From Pseudomonas sp. P818 (lineage in GTDB: Bacteria > Pseudomonadota > Gammaproteobacteria > Pseudomonadales > Pseudomonadaceae): a DNA stretch of 64,000 bases. The position numbers and the translations under genes were made by a program. The DNA is taken from NCBI RefSeq assembly GCF_000418555.1, contig NZ_ATKM01000005.1, forward strand, positions 930,001 through 994,000, given 5' to 3'. The first letter of the stretch is position 1, and each line of letters begins with the position of its first letter. Positions 17,363-25,689 of this stretch are shown here, one piece after another. Under the pieces are notes generated by a model that was not told where the DNA came from, did not search any database, and saw only the letters and a program-made list of their open reading frames with translations.

Positions 17363-17377
17363 ATCTCGCAGTTACGC

Positions 17378-17454
17378 GCAGCGGTAGTTCAGTCGGTTAG
17401 AATACCGGCCTGTCACGCCGGGGGTCGCGGGTTCGAGTCCCGTCCGCTGCGCCA
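17378..17454 (+). tRNA. tRNA-Asp (anticodon GTC)
   Basis: A 77-nt cloverleaf with encoded CCA. The acceptor GCAGCGG pairs with CCGCTGC, the anticodon loop is CTGTCAC (GTC at 17412-17414), and the T arm has GGTTCGAGTCC. It follows tRNA-Val by 15 bases and should be in the same transcript. Confidence 0.97.
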
Positions 17455-17641
17455 TTCTTCTCCTCGCTTCATCCCCTCCTGTGACAACGCCTCGGCACTC
17501 GCCGAAATCTTCGAAAAAATCCTTTGCTTGCTTGAACTTATGCGCATTGCTCGGCTCCTATGCCGTAGCCAGTGATCGCGGCGTACTGCTAAGCTCGCGT
17601 TTTCACACGACGGCCTTCGGGCGCATCTACAAGGAACAAGC

Positions 17642-18358
17642 ATGAAACAGCATCGTTTGGCGGCAGCGGTTGCCCTGGTGGGCCTGGTGCTTGCCGGTTG
17701 CGATTCGCAAACCAGCGAAGTCGAACTCAAGAGCCCAGCGCAGAAAGCCTCCTACGGTATCGGCCTGAACATGGGGCGCAGCCTGTCCGAAGAGGGCATG
17801 GACGATCTGGATTCCAAGGCCGTCGCTCAGGGCATCGAAGACGCGCTGGCGAAGAAGGAGCCGCGCATCAAGGACGAGGACATGATCGAGGCCTTCTCCT
17901 TCCTGCAGAACCGTGCCGAAGAGCGCATGACTGCGCTGAACAAGGAAGCTGCCGAAGCCGGCAAGAAATTCCTCGAAGAGAACGGCAAGCGTGAAGGCGT
18001 GGTGACCACCGCTTCCGGTCTGCAATACGAAGTGATCAAGAAGACCGACGGCCCGCAGCCGAAGGAAAGCGACGTGGTGACCGTTCACTACGAAGGCAAG
18101 CTGACCGATGGCAGCGTGTTCGACAGCTCCGTCGCACGCGGCAGCCCCATCGATCTGCCGGTTGGCGGCGTGATTCCGGGTTGGGTCGAAGGTCTGCAGC
18201 TGATGCACGTAGGCGAGAAGTACAAGCTGTACATCCCCAGCGAGCTGGCTTATGGCGAGCAGAGCCCGTCTCCGGCGATTCCGGCCAATTCGGTACTGGT
18301 GTTCGATCTGGAACTGATCGGCATCAAGGATCAGGCTGCCGAGCCGACCGAAGAGTAA
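17642..18358 (+). CDS. fkpA: FKBP-type peptidyl-prolyl isomerase lipoprotein (FkpA/Mip-like)
   Basis: A 238-residue cell-envelope foldase. The N-terminus is a lipoprotein signal with lipobox LAGC (cysteine 20); Asp at +2 would favour the inner membrane by the E. coli rule. Residues 30-110 form the helical FKBP_N dimerisation domain (KASYGIGLNMGRSLSEEG), and 130-225 the FKBP domain with VTVHYEGKLTDGSVFDSS, GVIPGWVEGLQLM and IPSELAYGEQSP, which contain the proline-isomerase pocket. The ATG is preceded by AAGGAACAAGC. A perfect terminator follows. Confidence 0.93.
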   Translation: MKQHRLAAAVALVGLVLAGCDSQTSEVELKSPAQKASYGIGLNMGRSLSEEGMDDLDSKAVAQGIEDALAKKEPRIKDEDMIEAFSFLQNRAEERMTALNKEAAEAGKKFLEENGKREGVVTTASGLQYEVIKKTDGPQPKESDVVTVHYEGKLTDGSVFDSSVARGSPIDLPVGGVIPGWVEGLQLMHVGEKYKLYIPSELAYGEQSPSPAIPANSVLVFDLELIGIKDQAAEPTEE

Positions 18359-18374
18359 CACCTGGTACTTGCGT

Positions 18375-18409
18375 ACAACGCCCCGTCTTGACGGGGCGTT
18401 GTCGTTTTT
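18375..18409 (+). terminator. rho-independent terminator after the FKBP gene
   Basis: A perfect 13-bp stem (18375-18387 and 18390-18402) with a 2-base TT centre is followed by CGTTTTTG. It lies 17 bases after the stop. Confidence 0.9.
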
Positions 18410-18694
18410 GATGGTTGAAAAAAGCTGTGCAGGGTATGCAGTGTTACGCTTATGCACATTCTGGGAAACATTCCTAATAACACCTCACTACAGCTGGGCT
18501 GCGTTCGTGTCAATCAGCAACTTGTTGATTTTCATGGATTTTATATGCTGTATAAAAAATATCCGATCTGAGCCGAGGCCCCATGGCACGGGGCTTTGAT
18601 AAGCTTGTCGAAAGAATTTGCACAGATTTATCCACAGCTTCGGTGGATAAGCGAGGCAAGCCCAGAAAGTGCCTGGCTTGCCGAAGGAGGCCGT
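18410..18694. other. AT-rich gap without a supported gene
   Basis: I see no convincing coding sequence. There is one perfect DnaA box TTATCCACA (18628-18636) with GTGGATAAG close by, and a small hairpin GCCCC...GGGGC near 18576-18592. A single DnaA box is not evidence for an origin. Confidence 0.4.
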
Positions 18695-19138
18695 ATGAAA
18701 ATTCCGTGGAGACTGACGCGTTACCTGCCACTGGCCGCCCGCTTTCTTCGTGATGGCCGGTTGCCCGAGCTGATGCGCGCGCTGGGTGACAAGAGCACAC
18801 CGTCGGGGCAGCGCTTCGCTGCATTCAAGGAAGATGTGCAACTGTTACGCGCGCTCAGCCTGGCCTGGTTCAAGGGCGAGTATCGGCAGATCAGCAGTCA
18901 GGCCCTGCTGATGGTAGTGGCTGCGCTGCTGTACTTCATCGCTCCGCTCGATGCCGTCCCCGACTGGCTGTTAGGCGTCGGCTTCGTCGACGACCTCGCT
19001 GTGCTGGCCTGGGTCATGCGCACCTGGCATGGCGAACTGGAGGCCTTCCGCGCCTGGCGTGACCGGCAGAGCCCCGAGCGCATGGCGCTGATCGAACAGC
19101 TGCCGGCAGCGGAGCGGGTCGATCCGTTGCATTCCTGA
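18695..19138 (+). CDS. YkvA-family (DUF1232) membrane protein
   Basis: A 147-residue protein with the DUF1232 core: SSQALLMVVAALLYFIAPLD, then AVPDWLLGVGFVDDLAVLAW, around residues 68-107. This motif forms one or two membrane helices with conserved Pro/Asp residues. The start ATG at 18695 has the strong site AAGGAGG 4 bases upstream, so I reject the longer frame from 18596. The function of YkvA proteins is unknown; some members sit next to toxin or stress genes. It stands alone here. Confidence 0.85.
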   Translation: MKIPWRLTRYLPLAARFLRDGRLPELMRALGDKSTPSGQRFAAFKEDVQLLRALSLAWFKGEYRQISSQALLMVVAALLYFIAPLDAVPDWLLGVGFVDDLAVLAWVMRTWHGELEAFRAWRDRQSPERMALIEQLPAAERVDPLHS

Positions 19139-19358
19139 GGCGCTCTTCTGCATTACCAGATCCAGTGCACACCTTCTGAGCAGCCGAGAGTTCTGTGCCA
19201 GCCACTGGTATGGCAGTCGGTTCATTCGGATAGGGCAGACAGCTCATCCTGCAACCTTGGCCGCATGGAGCACGCCCCAGGCGGCAGACGCCTGTTAAGA
19301 TGGCGGCATGCAAGGAAGGGGTCGAGACTGTCGGCCCTGCTTTCCAACGGAGAGACTC

Positions 19359-19682
19359 ATGAGTGTGCAAATCATTGCCCGTGACGGTGAGCCGGAATAC
19401 GCGGTGCTGCCCTGGGCCGACTATCAGGCCTTGTTGCAGGCTGCAGGTCGTCAGAACGTTGCAGCAACCGCTGCGCCTTCGCCAGCACCTGCTACCAACC
19501 GAGCGCCTCTTGCGCAGTTGCAAGCGCTGCGCGAAGCCAAGGGCCTGAGCCCGGAGGCGCTGGCTCGCAGCGTCGGCATCAGCCCTCATTATCTGGCCAT
19601 GATCGAAAGCGGCGAGCGTCAACCCGATGCCGCCATTCTGCGCTCGCTGGCCTGGGAGCTGGGGCTGGAGGGCTGGTCTTGA
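19359..19682 (+). CDS. XRE-family helix-turn-helix protein with antitoxin-like N-terminus
   Basis: A 107-residue protein. The first 30 residues (VQIIARDGEPEYAVLPWADY) look like the Phd/YefM-type or HigA-like N-terminal segments that precede an XRE domain in some antitoxins. After a proline/alanine linker, residues 52-105 form the helix-turn-helix: LREAKGLSPEALARSVGISP, then HYLAMIESGERQPDAAILRS. The ATG follows GGAGAG. Its TGA overlaps the TTG start of the next gene, so the three genes from 19359 to 20522 form a compact operon. It is probably the local repressor. Confidence 0.8.
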   Translation: MSVQIIARDGEPEYAVLPWADYQALLQAAGRQNVAATAAPSPAPATNRAPLAQLQALREAKGLSPEALARSVGISPHYLAMIESGERQPDAAILRSLAWELGLEGWS

Positions 19683-20044
19683 GTGTACGCATCAGTCGCC
19701 AACACTGGCAGGCATTGCTGACCGAGCTGGACGATGCTCGCCGTCAGCGCCATCTGCTCACCTATCGTGCGCTGATCGAGCGGCTCGACCTGCCGGCCCC
19801 GGCCATGCAAACCCTGACCGCCGCTCTGGAGCATCTTGCTGCGCTGGATGCACGTGCCGAGCGACCGCTACGCAGCGCACTGGTCATCAGTCAGGGTGCC
19901 AGTCGTCTGCCACGAACCGGGTTTTTCGATTGTGTGACACGACTGGGGCGTTTCAGCGGCGCTTCCGACGGCGTGGCGGCGGCATCCTGGCATGCTGCCG
20001 AGGTGGTGCGGGTGTTCGAGTTCGAGTACCCCGCCGATGTCTAG
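19679..20044 (+). CDS. hypothetical protein, translationally coupled to the XRE gene
   Basis: A 121-residue protein starting at TTG (19679), which overlaps the preceding TGA by 3 bases (TTGA). The N-terminal 60 residues are helical with many Arg/Leu (LLTELDDARRQRHLLTYRAL); the sequence ends in an acidic strand VVRVFEFEYPAD. I recognise no family. No ATG or GTG in frame lies close by, so the TTG start rests on coupling and the lack of alternatives. It overlaps the next gene by 8 bases. Confidence 0.6.
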   Translation: MSVRISRQHWQALLTELDDARRQRHLLTYRALIERLDLPAPAMQTLTAALEHLAALDARAERPLRSALVISQGASRLPRTGFFDCVTRLGRFSGASDGVAAASWHAAEVVRVFEFEYPADV

Positions 20045-20522
20045 ATGGCTCTGGCAGCTCCGCGCGCAGCTGGGTTACTGGCTGGCCAGGCGCCTGTTTC
20101 ACTGGCCTGCGCCATTGCGTCAGCCACGTCTGTGGCAGTGGATGCAGGGCCAGTACGGGCGTATGGCCAACCTGGGTGATACTTCGGCACAGAGTTTCTA
20201 TGGCCATATCCTGCTGTTTCGCGGCCAGGGTCTTGGCGCGCGCGAGGAAGGGCTGAGGCTGTTGCGTCTGGCCGCCAATGGCGGCGATGGCAAGGCTGCC
20301 TACCAGCTGGGTGTACAGGTGCTGAAGGGCGATACCCGACTAGCGCCGGATGCCGTGCAGGCCGTGCGCTGGTGGGAGATGGCTGTGGCTGCCGGCCACC
20401 CGCTGGCAGCTGGCCGCCTGAGCCAGCTCTATCGTGAGGGTGCTCCGGGTTTGCCAGCTGACCCGCAGGCTGCCGAGCGCTTCGCCGCCATGGCGGACGG
20501 GAGCGGTCGCTCAGGCCGCTGA
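20037..20522 (+). CDS. Sel1-repeat protein
   Basis: A 161-residue protein with two or three Sel1-like repeats from about residue 55: EEGLRLLRLAANGGDGKAAY, AVRWWEMAVAAGHPLAAGRL, and AERFAAMADGSG. Sel1 repeats are alpha-solenoid protein-interaction modules. The basic, aromatic N-terminus (SRWLWQLRAQLGYWLARRLF) may be amphipathic. It is the last gene of the XRE operon, overlapping the previous gene by 8 bases, and its end overlaps the convergent cyclic-di-GMP gene by 12 bases. Partner and function are unknown. Confidence 0.75.
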   Translation: MSRWLWQLRAQLGYWLARRLFHWPAPLRQPRLWQWMQGQYGRMANLGDTSAQSFYGHILLFRGQGLGAREEGLRLLRLAANGGDGKAAYQLGVQVLKGDTRLAPDAVQAVRWWEMAVAAGHPLAAGRLSQLYREGAPGLPADPQAAERFAAMADGSGRSGR

Positions 20523-22265
20523 GCCTTCCAATATGTGCAGGCTGTAACCGGGCACGGCCTTGGCGTGGCGCTTGGCCTCCGAAGCCAGCTCGGCCAGACG
20601 CGAGGCATCGAGCTGCGTGCAATCTGCCGTTGTCACATGGACCACGCCGATCGAAAGCGACAGCAACGCGTACTCCTGACGCTGGCCGTGGCGGTTGTGG
20701 GCGATGAAACAGCCAGCCTGGAGGTGCTCCTCGCGATAGAAGCGCCGACACTGGTTCTGGAAATCCTCGATCAGCCTGCCCAGCTTGTCGCGCCAGTCGC
20801 TCGAACCGAGCACCAGCATGAAATCGTCGCCGCCGATATGGCCGACGAAGTCGCGCGCCGGATCGACCCGCTCGTTCAGGCACTGCGCCAGGCACAGCAG
20901 TACCTCATCGCCCTTGGCGTAGCCGTAGAGATCGTTGAAGGGTTTGAAGCTGTCGATGTCGACATAGCACACCGCGGCTTCGCGCTGCTGTTGCAACAAG
21001 CGGCTCAGGCACTGCTGGATCGGCACGTTGCCTGGCAGCAGGGTGAGCGGGTTGGCGTGACGCGCCTGCTGCAGCTTTTGCTCGGTGATCAGTTTGAGTA
21101 CGTCGATCACCCGTCCCAGGCCAAGATAGCGGCCGTTCTGGATGATGATGAAGTCTTCTTCGATACGCTGGCGTGCGCGGCTGGTGAGCAGGCGGCTGAC
21201 CTTCTGCAACGACTGCGTCAGCTCCACGGCGAGAAAATCCTGGCTCATCAGGCGGCTTATGGGCTTGCGTGCGAACAGATCGGTGGCGAAGGGCTTGAGC
21301 AGCGCTTCGGACAGCGAGTGACGGTGGACGATGCCGACCGGTTGCCGCTGGGCGTCCAGTACCGCCAGGGAGTTGAGGTTGGCCTGAGCGCGAAAGACGT
21401 CCAGCACTTCGGCGATGGGTGTGTTCTGATCGACCGCGATCTGGTCGTTGAGCAGGGGGCTCAGATCATGGCTGTCTTCGCTGAGACTGGCCTGGTTGCT
21501 CTGTGTCTGAGGCAGTAGCTGGCGCGCATCGCGCGGCGGCTTTTCCTGTGGCCGGCTGAGCAGGTAGCCCTGAACCAGATCTACCCCCATCTCCGTCAGC
21601 ACGGCCAGCTCTTCGGGGAGTTCGATGCCTTCGGCGATCACCTGCGCGCGTGAGGCCTCGGCCATTTTCAGGATGGAGCCGACGAATTCGCGTTTCACTG
21701 CATCCTGATGAATGCCATCGATGAAGTGACGGTCGATCTTCACGTAGTCCGGGCGCAGCTCCGACCACAGGCGCAGGCTGGAATAGCCGGCGCCCAGATC
21801 ATCCAGGGCGATGGAAAAGCCCATGGCGCGGTAGTGGTGCAGTGCATTGTCGAGCAGGGCGAAGTCTTCGGTGGGCGACTGCTCGGTGAGCTCGATCACT
21901 ACCTGGCTCGGTGGGATACCGAAGGCCTGCAGCAATTTCAGGGTGCGTCCGGGCTGGTGGCTGGGATCGAGCAGCGATTCCGGCGAGACGTTGAGAAACA
22001 GCTTGCCTTCCAGGCCCATGGCGCTGAAGCCTTTGCAGGCGCTCTTGCGGCAGGCCATTTCCAGCTCGCTAAGGCGGCCAGCATGGCGGGCTACGGCGAA
22101 CAGCGTCAACGGCGAGTGCAGTGGACTGTTGGATGGCCCGCGAGTCAGCGCCTCGTAGCCGAGAATGCGCTGTTCGGACAGCGAGATGATAGGTTGGAAC
22201 AGGCTGCTGAGGTCGCCGTGAGCGAGGATTTTGCCCAGTGCGCTCAACTGCTCGGTGACGGTCAT
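20511..22265 (-). CDS. EAL-CBS-GGDEF cyclic-di-GMP protein
   Basis: A 584-residue cytosolic protein. Order: EAL phosphodiesterase (about residues 15-245), two CBS modules (about 280-395), GGDEF domain (about 410-580). The EAL part keeps the key motifs GYEALTRGP, NVSPES, IELTEQ, ALDDLGAGYSS, VKIDRHFI and AEGIE, so it should hydrolyse cyclic-di-GMP. The GGDEF site reads GGDDF, in the context GHIGGDDFMLVLG; this is a conservative change but may weaken cyclase activity. The CBS pair probably binds an adenosine nucleotide and could link c-di-GMP turnover to energy state. Domain order resembles P. aeruginosa PA3258, as I recall. Confidence 0.9.
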   Translation of the reverse strand: MTVTEQLSALGKILAHGDLSSLFQPIISLSEQRILGYEALTRGPSNSPLHSPLTLFAVARHAGRLSELEMACRKSACKGFSAMGLEGKLFLNVSPESLLDPSHQPGRTLKLLQAFGIPPSQVVIELTEQSPTEDFALLDNALHHYRAMGFSIALDDLGAGYSSLRLWSELRPDYVKIDRHFIDGIHQDAVKREFVGSILKMAEASRAQVIAEGIELPEELAVLTEMGVDLVQGYLLSRPQEKPPRDARQLLPQTQSNQASLSEDSHDLSPLLNDQIAVDQNTPIAEVLDVFRAQANLNSLAVLDAQRQPVGIVHRHSLSEALLKPFATDLFARKPISRLMSQDFLAVELTQSLQKVSRLLTSRARQRIEEDFIIIQNGRYLGLGRVIDVLKLITEQKLQQARHANPLTLLPGNVPIQQCLSRLLQQQREAAVCYVDIDSFKPFNDLYGYAKGDEVLLCLAQCLNERVDPARDFVGHIGGDDFMLVLGSSDWRDKLGRLIEDFQNQCRRFYREEHLQAGCFIAHNRHGQRQEYALLSLSIGVVHVTTADCTQLDASRLAELASEAKRHAKAVPGYSLHILEGSAA

Positions 22266-22290
22266 GGTGTTCTCGATCTGCCGGAAACGA

Positions 22291-22314
22291 AGAGGCCGGT
22301 TTTAACCGGCCTCT
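22291..22314 (-). terminator. hairpin terminator downstream of prc
   Basis: AGAGGCCGGTT and its exact complement form an 11-bp stem with a 2-base centre; on the minus strand it is followed by TCGTTTCC. It lies between prc and the EAL gene on the same strand. Confidence 0.65.
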
Positions 22315-22363
22315 GCATTTCACGACAGTTCGATGACGATTTGATGACGTTCGTTGAATCGCC

Positions 22364-24445
22364 TCAATGCAGCGCGAGCGACGGATTGAGCCCCAGGTAA
22401 TCGAGCAGGATGCGCCCGCTTTCTGCCAGGTAGGCGTCATCTTCCGGCGTGCTCTTGTCGTCGGCCAATGGCAGAGCGTCTTCGTCTTCCTTGGCCAGCT
22501 CCTTGAGCGGCTCTTCGCCCTTGGCCTGACGCCGGTTGTTTTCCAGAGCCAGCTGCTTGGCTTCGACTTCGGCCTGGCGAGCGCGGCGGGTCTGCTCGTT
22601 GAGGCTGACGGTTTTTTCCTCCATCAGCTTCTTCGCCAGGGTCAGGCGGTCGCGGGTGAAGACGAAGTCCGGATCCTTGGCCGTGCGCTTGTCATGGCGA
22701 GCCTTGAGCTCGGTCAGGAACGGCTTGATCGGGTCCAGCTCGGGTTTGATCGCCGGACGAATGCTGTCCCAGGGGAGGGCGGCGGGCAGTGCGCTTTCGC
22801 CGATGTCCTTGGTGTCCATGACATCCGGGTAGGTGATGTCGGGAATCACGCCCTGATGCTGGGTGCTCTGGCCGGAAACGCGATAGAACTTGGCCAGGGT
22901 CAGTTTCAGCTCGCCATGGTTGAGCGGCTGAATGGTCTGCACCGTGCCCTTGCCGAAGGTCTGGCCGCCGAGAATCAGCGCGCGATGATAATCCTGCATG
23001 GCGCCAGCGAAGATTTCCGAGGCGGAGGCGGACAGGCGGTTGACCAGAACGGCCAGCGGGCCGCTGTAGTAGACGCCCTTGTTCTCATCGGCCAGTACGT
23101 CGACGCGACCGTCGGCGTTGCGTACCAGTACGGTGGGACCCTGCTCGATGAACAGACTGGTCAGCTCGGTGGCTTCCTGCAGCGAACCGCCGCCGTTGTT
23201 GCGCAGGTCGATCACCACGCCGTCGACTTTCTCGGCCTGCAGCTCGTCGAGCAGGCGTTTGACGTCACGGGTGGTGCTCTTGTAGTTCGGGTCGCCGGCG
23301 CGGAAGGCCTTGAAGTCGAGATAGAAGGCCGGCAGCTCGATGACGCCGAGCTTGTAATCGCGTCCGTCGTGCTTGAGTTCCAGCACCTTTTTCTTGGCCG
23401 CCTGCTCTTCCAGCTTGACCGCTTCACGGGTGATGGTGACCACCTTGCTGGTCTGATCGCTAGGCGGGTTGCTGGCCGGAATCACTTCCAGGCGCACGGT
23501 GGAGCCTTTCGGGCCGCGGATGAGCTTGACCACTTCGTCCAGGCGCCAGCCGATCACGTCGACCATTTCGTCGTTGCCCTGGGCGACGCCGACGATCTTG
23601 TCGGCCGGTGCGATCTGCTTGCTCTTCTCGGCCGGGCCGGCAGGCACCAGACGTACCACCTTGACGTGCTCGTTGTCGCTTTGCAGGACGGCGCCGATGC
23701 CTTCGAGCGACAGGCTCATGTTGATGTCGAAGTTTTCCGCGTTATCCGGCGACAGGTACGTTGTGTGCGGGTCGTAGGTGGTGGCGAAGGCGTTGATGTA
23801 GGCCTGGAACACGTCCTCGCCACGGGTCTGCTTGAGCCGCGCCAGCTGGTTCTTGTAGCGCTTGGTCAGCAGTTCCTGGATGTCCTTGGTTTCCTTGCCG
23901 GCGATTTTCAGGCGCAGCACTTCGTCCTTGACGCGTTTGCGCCACAGTTCGTCGAGCTCGGTGCGATTCTTGGCCCATGGCGCCTTCTCGCGGTCGACCT
24001 GCAACTCTTCATCGATGGTGAAATCGATCTTGTCGACGCCTTTGCCCAGTTCGGCCAGAGCGAAGTTCAGGCGCTCTTCCAGACGGGTCAGGTGGCGGCG
24101 ATAGATGGTGAAGCCCGGTTCGAGGTCGCCGCTCTTGAGCAGGTCATCGAACTTGGTGCGCCACTGGTTGAATTCGGCAATGTCGGCCGCAGTGAAATAG
24201 CTGCGGGACGGATCGAGCAACTTCAGATAGTTGTCATAGATCTGAACCGAACGCTCATCGTTGAGCGGCGGCTTGTTGTAGTGGTGGCGGCGCAGCAGCT
24301 CCACTACGTTGAGGCTGGCGATCACCTGGTCGCGATCCGGCTGCAGGTAGTCCCAACTGGTCGCTGTGGTGGTCTTGGCCGCCAGCGGCAGGGCACTGAG
24401 GCCGAGAACGAGGGCGAGGGCGGTGCTTGCAAGGGAGCGCTTCAT
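22364..24445 (-). CDS. prc: C-terminal processing (tail-specific) periplasmic protease
   Basis: A 693-residue periplasmic serine protease of family S41. The signal peptide MKRSLASTALALVLGLSALP ends near LAA. A PDZ domain (about 240-330) begins LSLEGIGAVLQSDNEHVKV; the catalytic core has NGGGSLQEATELTSLF, the serine in RLSASASEIFAGAMQDY and the lysine in GGQTFGKGTVQTIQP. The C-terminus carries the Prc-specific DUF3340. The start 24445 gives the signal peptide; an ATG at 24478 would put a charged leader before it and lacks a ribosome site. Prc degrades tagged and envelope proteins and trims murein-enzyme precursors. Confidence 0.95.
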   Translation of the reverse strand: MKRSLASTALALVLGLSALPLAAKTTTATSWDYLQPDRDQVIASLNVVELLRRHHYNKPPLNDERSVQIYDNYLKLLDPSRSYFTAADIAEFNQWRTKFDDLLKSGDLEPGFTIYRRHLTRLEERLNFALAELGKGVDKIDFTIDEELQVDREKAPWAKNRTELDELWRKRVKDEVLRLKIAGKETKDIQELLTKRYKNQLARLKQTRGEDVFQAYINAFATTYDPHTTYLSPDNAENFDINMSLSLEGIGAVLQSDNEHVKVVRLVPAGPAEKSKQIAPADKIVGVAQGNDEMVDVIGWRLDEVVKLIRGPKGSTVRLEVIPASNPPSDQTSKVVTITREAVKLEEQAAKKKVLELKHDGRDYKLGVIELPAFYLDFKAFRAGDPNYKSTTRDVKRLLDELQAEKVDGVVIDLRNNGGGSLQEATELTSLFIEQGPTVLVRNADGRVDVLADENKGVYYSGPLAVLVNRLSASASEIFAGAMQDYHRALILGGQTFGKGTVQTIQPLNHGELKLTLAKFYRVSGQSTQHQGVIPDITYPDVMDTKDIGESALPAALPWDSIRPAIKPELDPIKPFLTELKARHDKRTAKDPDFVFTRDRLTLAKKLMEEKTVSLNEQTRRARQAEVEAKQLALENNRRQAKGEEPLKELAKEDEDALPLADDKSTPEDDAYLAESGRILLDYLGLNPSLALH

Positions 24446-24573
24446 GCTGATTCGACGTAGTGGCAGGGGATAACGCATATTAGGCCGTATTTGAGGGCGC
24501 CAGGTTCCGTTGGCGCTAGGCGAAAGCCCGGCGGTCAGCGCTGGGCTCGGTTCACTTGCACTATGGAGGCAGC

Positions 24574-25536
24574 ATGAAGGCATTGCAAGGCGTCGAAGGG
24601 CGTGCAGAGTGGCTGGAACAACCGGCGCAGGCCTGTGATGCAGGGCAGATTCGCGTGAAGGTGGCGGCCGCTGGGCTTAACCGGGCCGATCTGTTGCAGC
24701 GTGCCGGGCTCTATCCGCCACCGCCAGGTGCGAGCCAGGCGCTGGGCCTGGAGTGCTCCGGGGTGATTGTCGAGGTCGGGGCTGGCAGCGCCTGGCAGGT
24801 GGGTGATCGTGTTTGTTGCTTGCTCGCCGGTGGTGGCATGGCCGAGGAGGTGGTGCTCGACGCCCGTCACGCCATGCCGGTGCCCGATGGTCTCAGCCTG
24901 GTCGAAGCAGCGGTGGTGCCGGAGGTGTACGCTACGGCCTGGCTCAATCTGTTCCAGCTCGGCGGCTTGCGCCCCGGGGAAAAGGTCCTGCTGCATGCTG
25001 GCGCCAGCGGTGTCGGCTCGGCGGCCATCCAGCTGTGCAAGGCATTCGGCAGCCCCTGCTGGGTCAGTGTCGGCTCTGCCGAGCGCTTGGCCTATTGCGA
25101 AGCGCTCGGTGCCCAGGGTGGCGCCCTGCGTGGCGAAGACCTGCAGGCGTTGCGTGATTTCGGTCCGTTCGACGTGATTCTCGATCCGGTCGGTGGGAGC
25201 TATGCGGCGCTGAATCTGGAGTTGCTGGCGCGTGACGGGCGCTGGATCAACATCGGCCTGATGGGCGGGCGCGAGGCCACTCTGGATCTGGCTCAGGTAC
25301 TGGGCAAGCGCATTCAGCTGACCGGTTCGACCCTGCGCAACCGCGACGATCAGTTCAAGGCTGATCTTCTGCGTGATCTGCAGCAGCAGGTGTGGCCGCT
25401 GTTCGGCGAGGGACGATTAAAGCCGCAACTGGAGCGCAGTTTTGCGATCCAAGATAGCGAGGTGGCGTTCGAGACACTCGCTGGTAACCAAGTCGCGGGT
25501 AAACTTGCGCTGCTGATTGATCCCAGCCTTGACTGA
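24574..25536 (+). CDS. zinc-independent quinone oxidoreductase (MDR family)
   Basis: A 320-residue NAD(P)H:quinone oxidoreductase of the medium-chain dehydrogenase superfamily, PIG3-like. The catalytic N-terminal domain has AAAGLNRADLLQRAGLYPPP and LGLECSGVIVEVG; the nucleotide fold has LLHAGASGVGSAAIQLCKAF. It lacks the zinc-ligand cysteines of alcohol dehydrogenases. The ATG follows GGAGGCAGC. It is divergent from prc and, as I recall, has the same neighbour in P. aeruginosa. Confidence 0.9.
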   Translation: MKALQGVEGRAEWLEQPAQACDAGQIRVKVAAAGLNRADLLQRAGLYPPPPGASQALGLECSGVIVEVGAGSAWQVGDRVCCLLAGGGMAEEVVLDARHAMPVPDGLSLVEAAVVPEVYATAWLNLFQLGGLRPGEKVLLHAGASGVGSAAIQLCKAFGSPCWVSVGSAERLAYCEALGAQGGALRGEDLQALRDFGPFDVILDPVGGSYAALNLELLARDGRWINIGLMGGREATLDLAQVLGKRIQLTGSTLRNRDDQFKADLLRDLQQQVWPLFGEGRLKPQLERSFAIQDSEVAFETLAGNQVAGKLALLIDPSLD

Positions 25537-25577
25537 AGTCGGGCTACTGATCGCTTGTGGCGCGGGCTGTATCATCG

Positions 25578-25614
25578 ATTGGTGCATTCAATCGATATCA
25601 TGGTCGTAATCAAT
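25578..25614. promoter_or_regulatory. OxyR binding site upstream of ahpC
   Basis: Four tetranucleotides lie at strict 7-base spacing: ATTG (25578), CAAT (25589), ATGG (25600), CAAT (25611). This is the ATAG-N7-CTAT-N7-ATAG-N7-CTAT geometry known for OxyR tetramers, over 37 bases. It starts 112 bases before the ahpC ATG, consistent with peroxide activation. Confidence 0.7.
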
Positions 25615-25689
25615 AAGCTTTTTTCCATTAGGTAGCTAATATAGCGACCTAGATTTAAACCCTCACAGAAACCTCAGAAGGAGTCAGAG

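Noticed and set aside
18628..18636. Perfect DnaA box TTATCCACA (and TGTGGATAA at 1782)
   Set aside because: Single boxes without clusters, AT-rich unwinding elements or dnaA/rpmH/parB neighbours do not make an origin.
22367..24460. A 697-codon open frame antisense to prc
   Set aside because: High GC with strong third-position bias leaves long antisense frames; the translation has no recognisable domain and lies entirely opposite a well-supported gene. The same applies to antisense frames over gcvP (45451-47094), ahpF (26081-27982) and the symporter (52420-53829).
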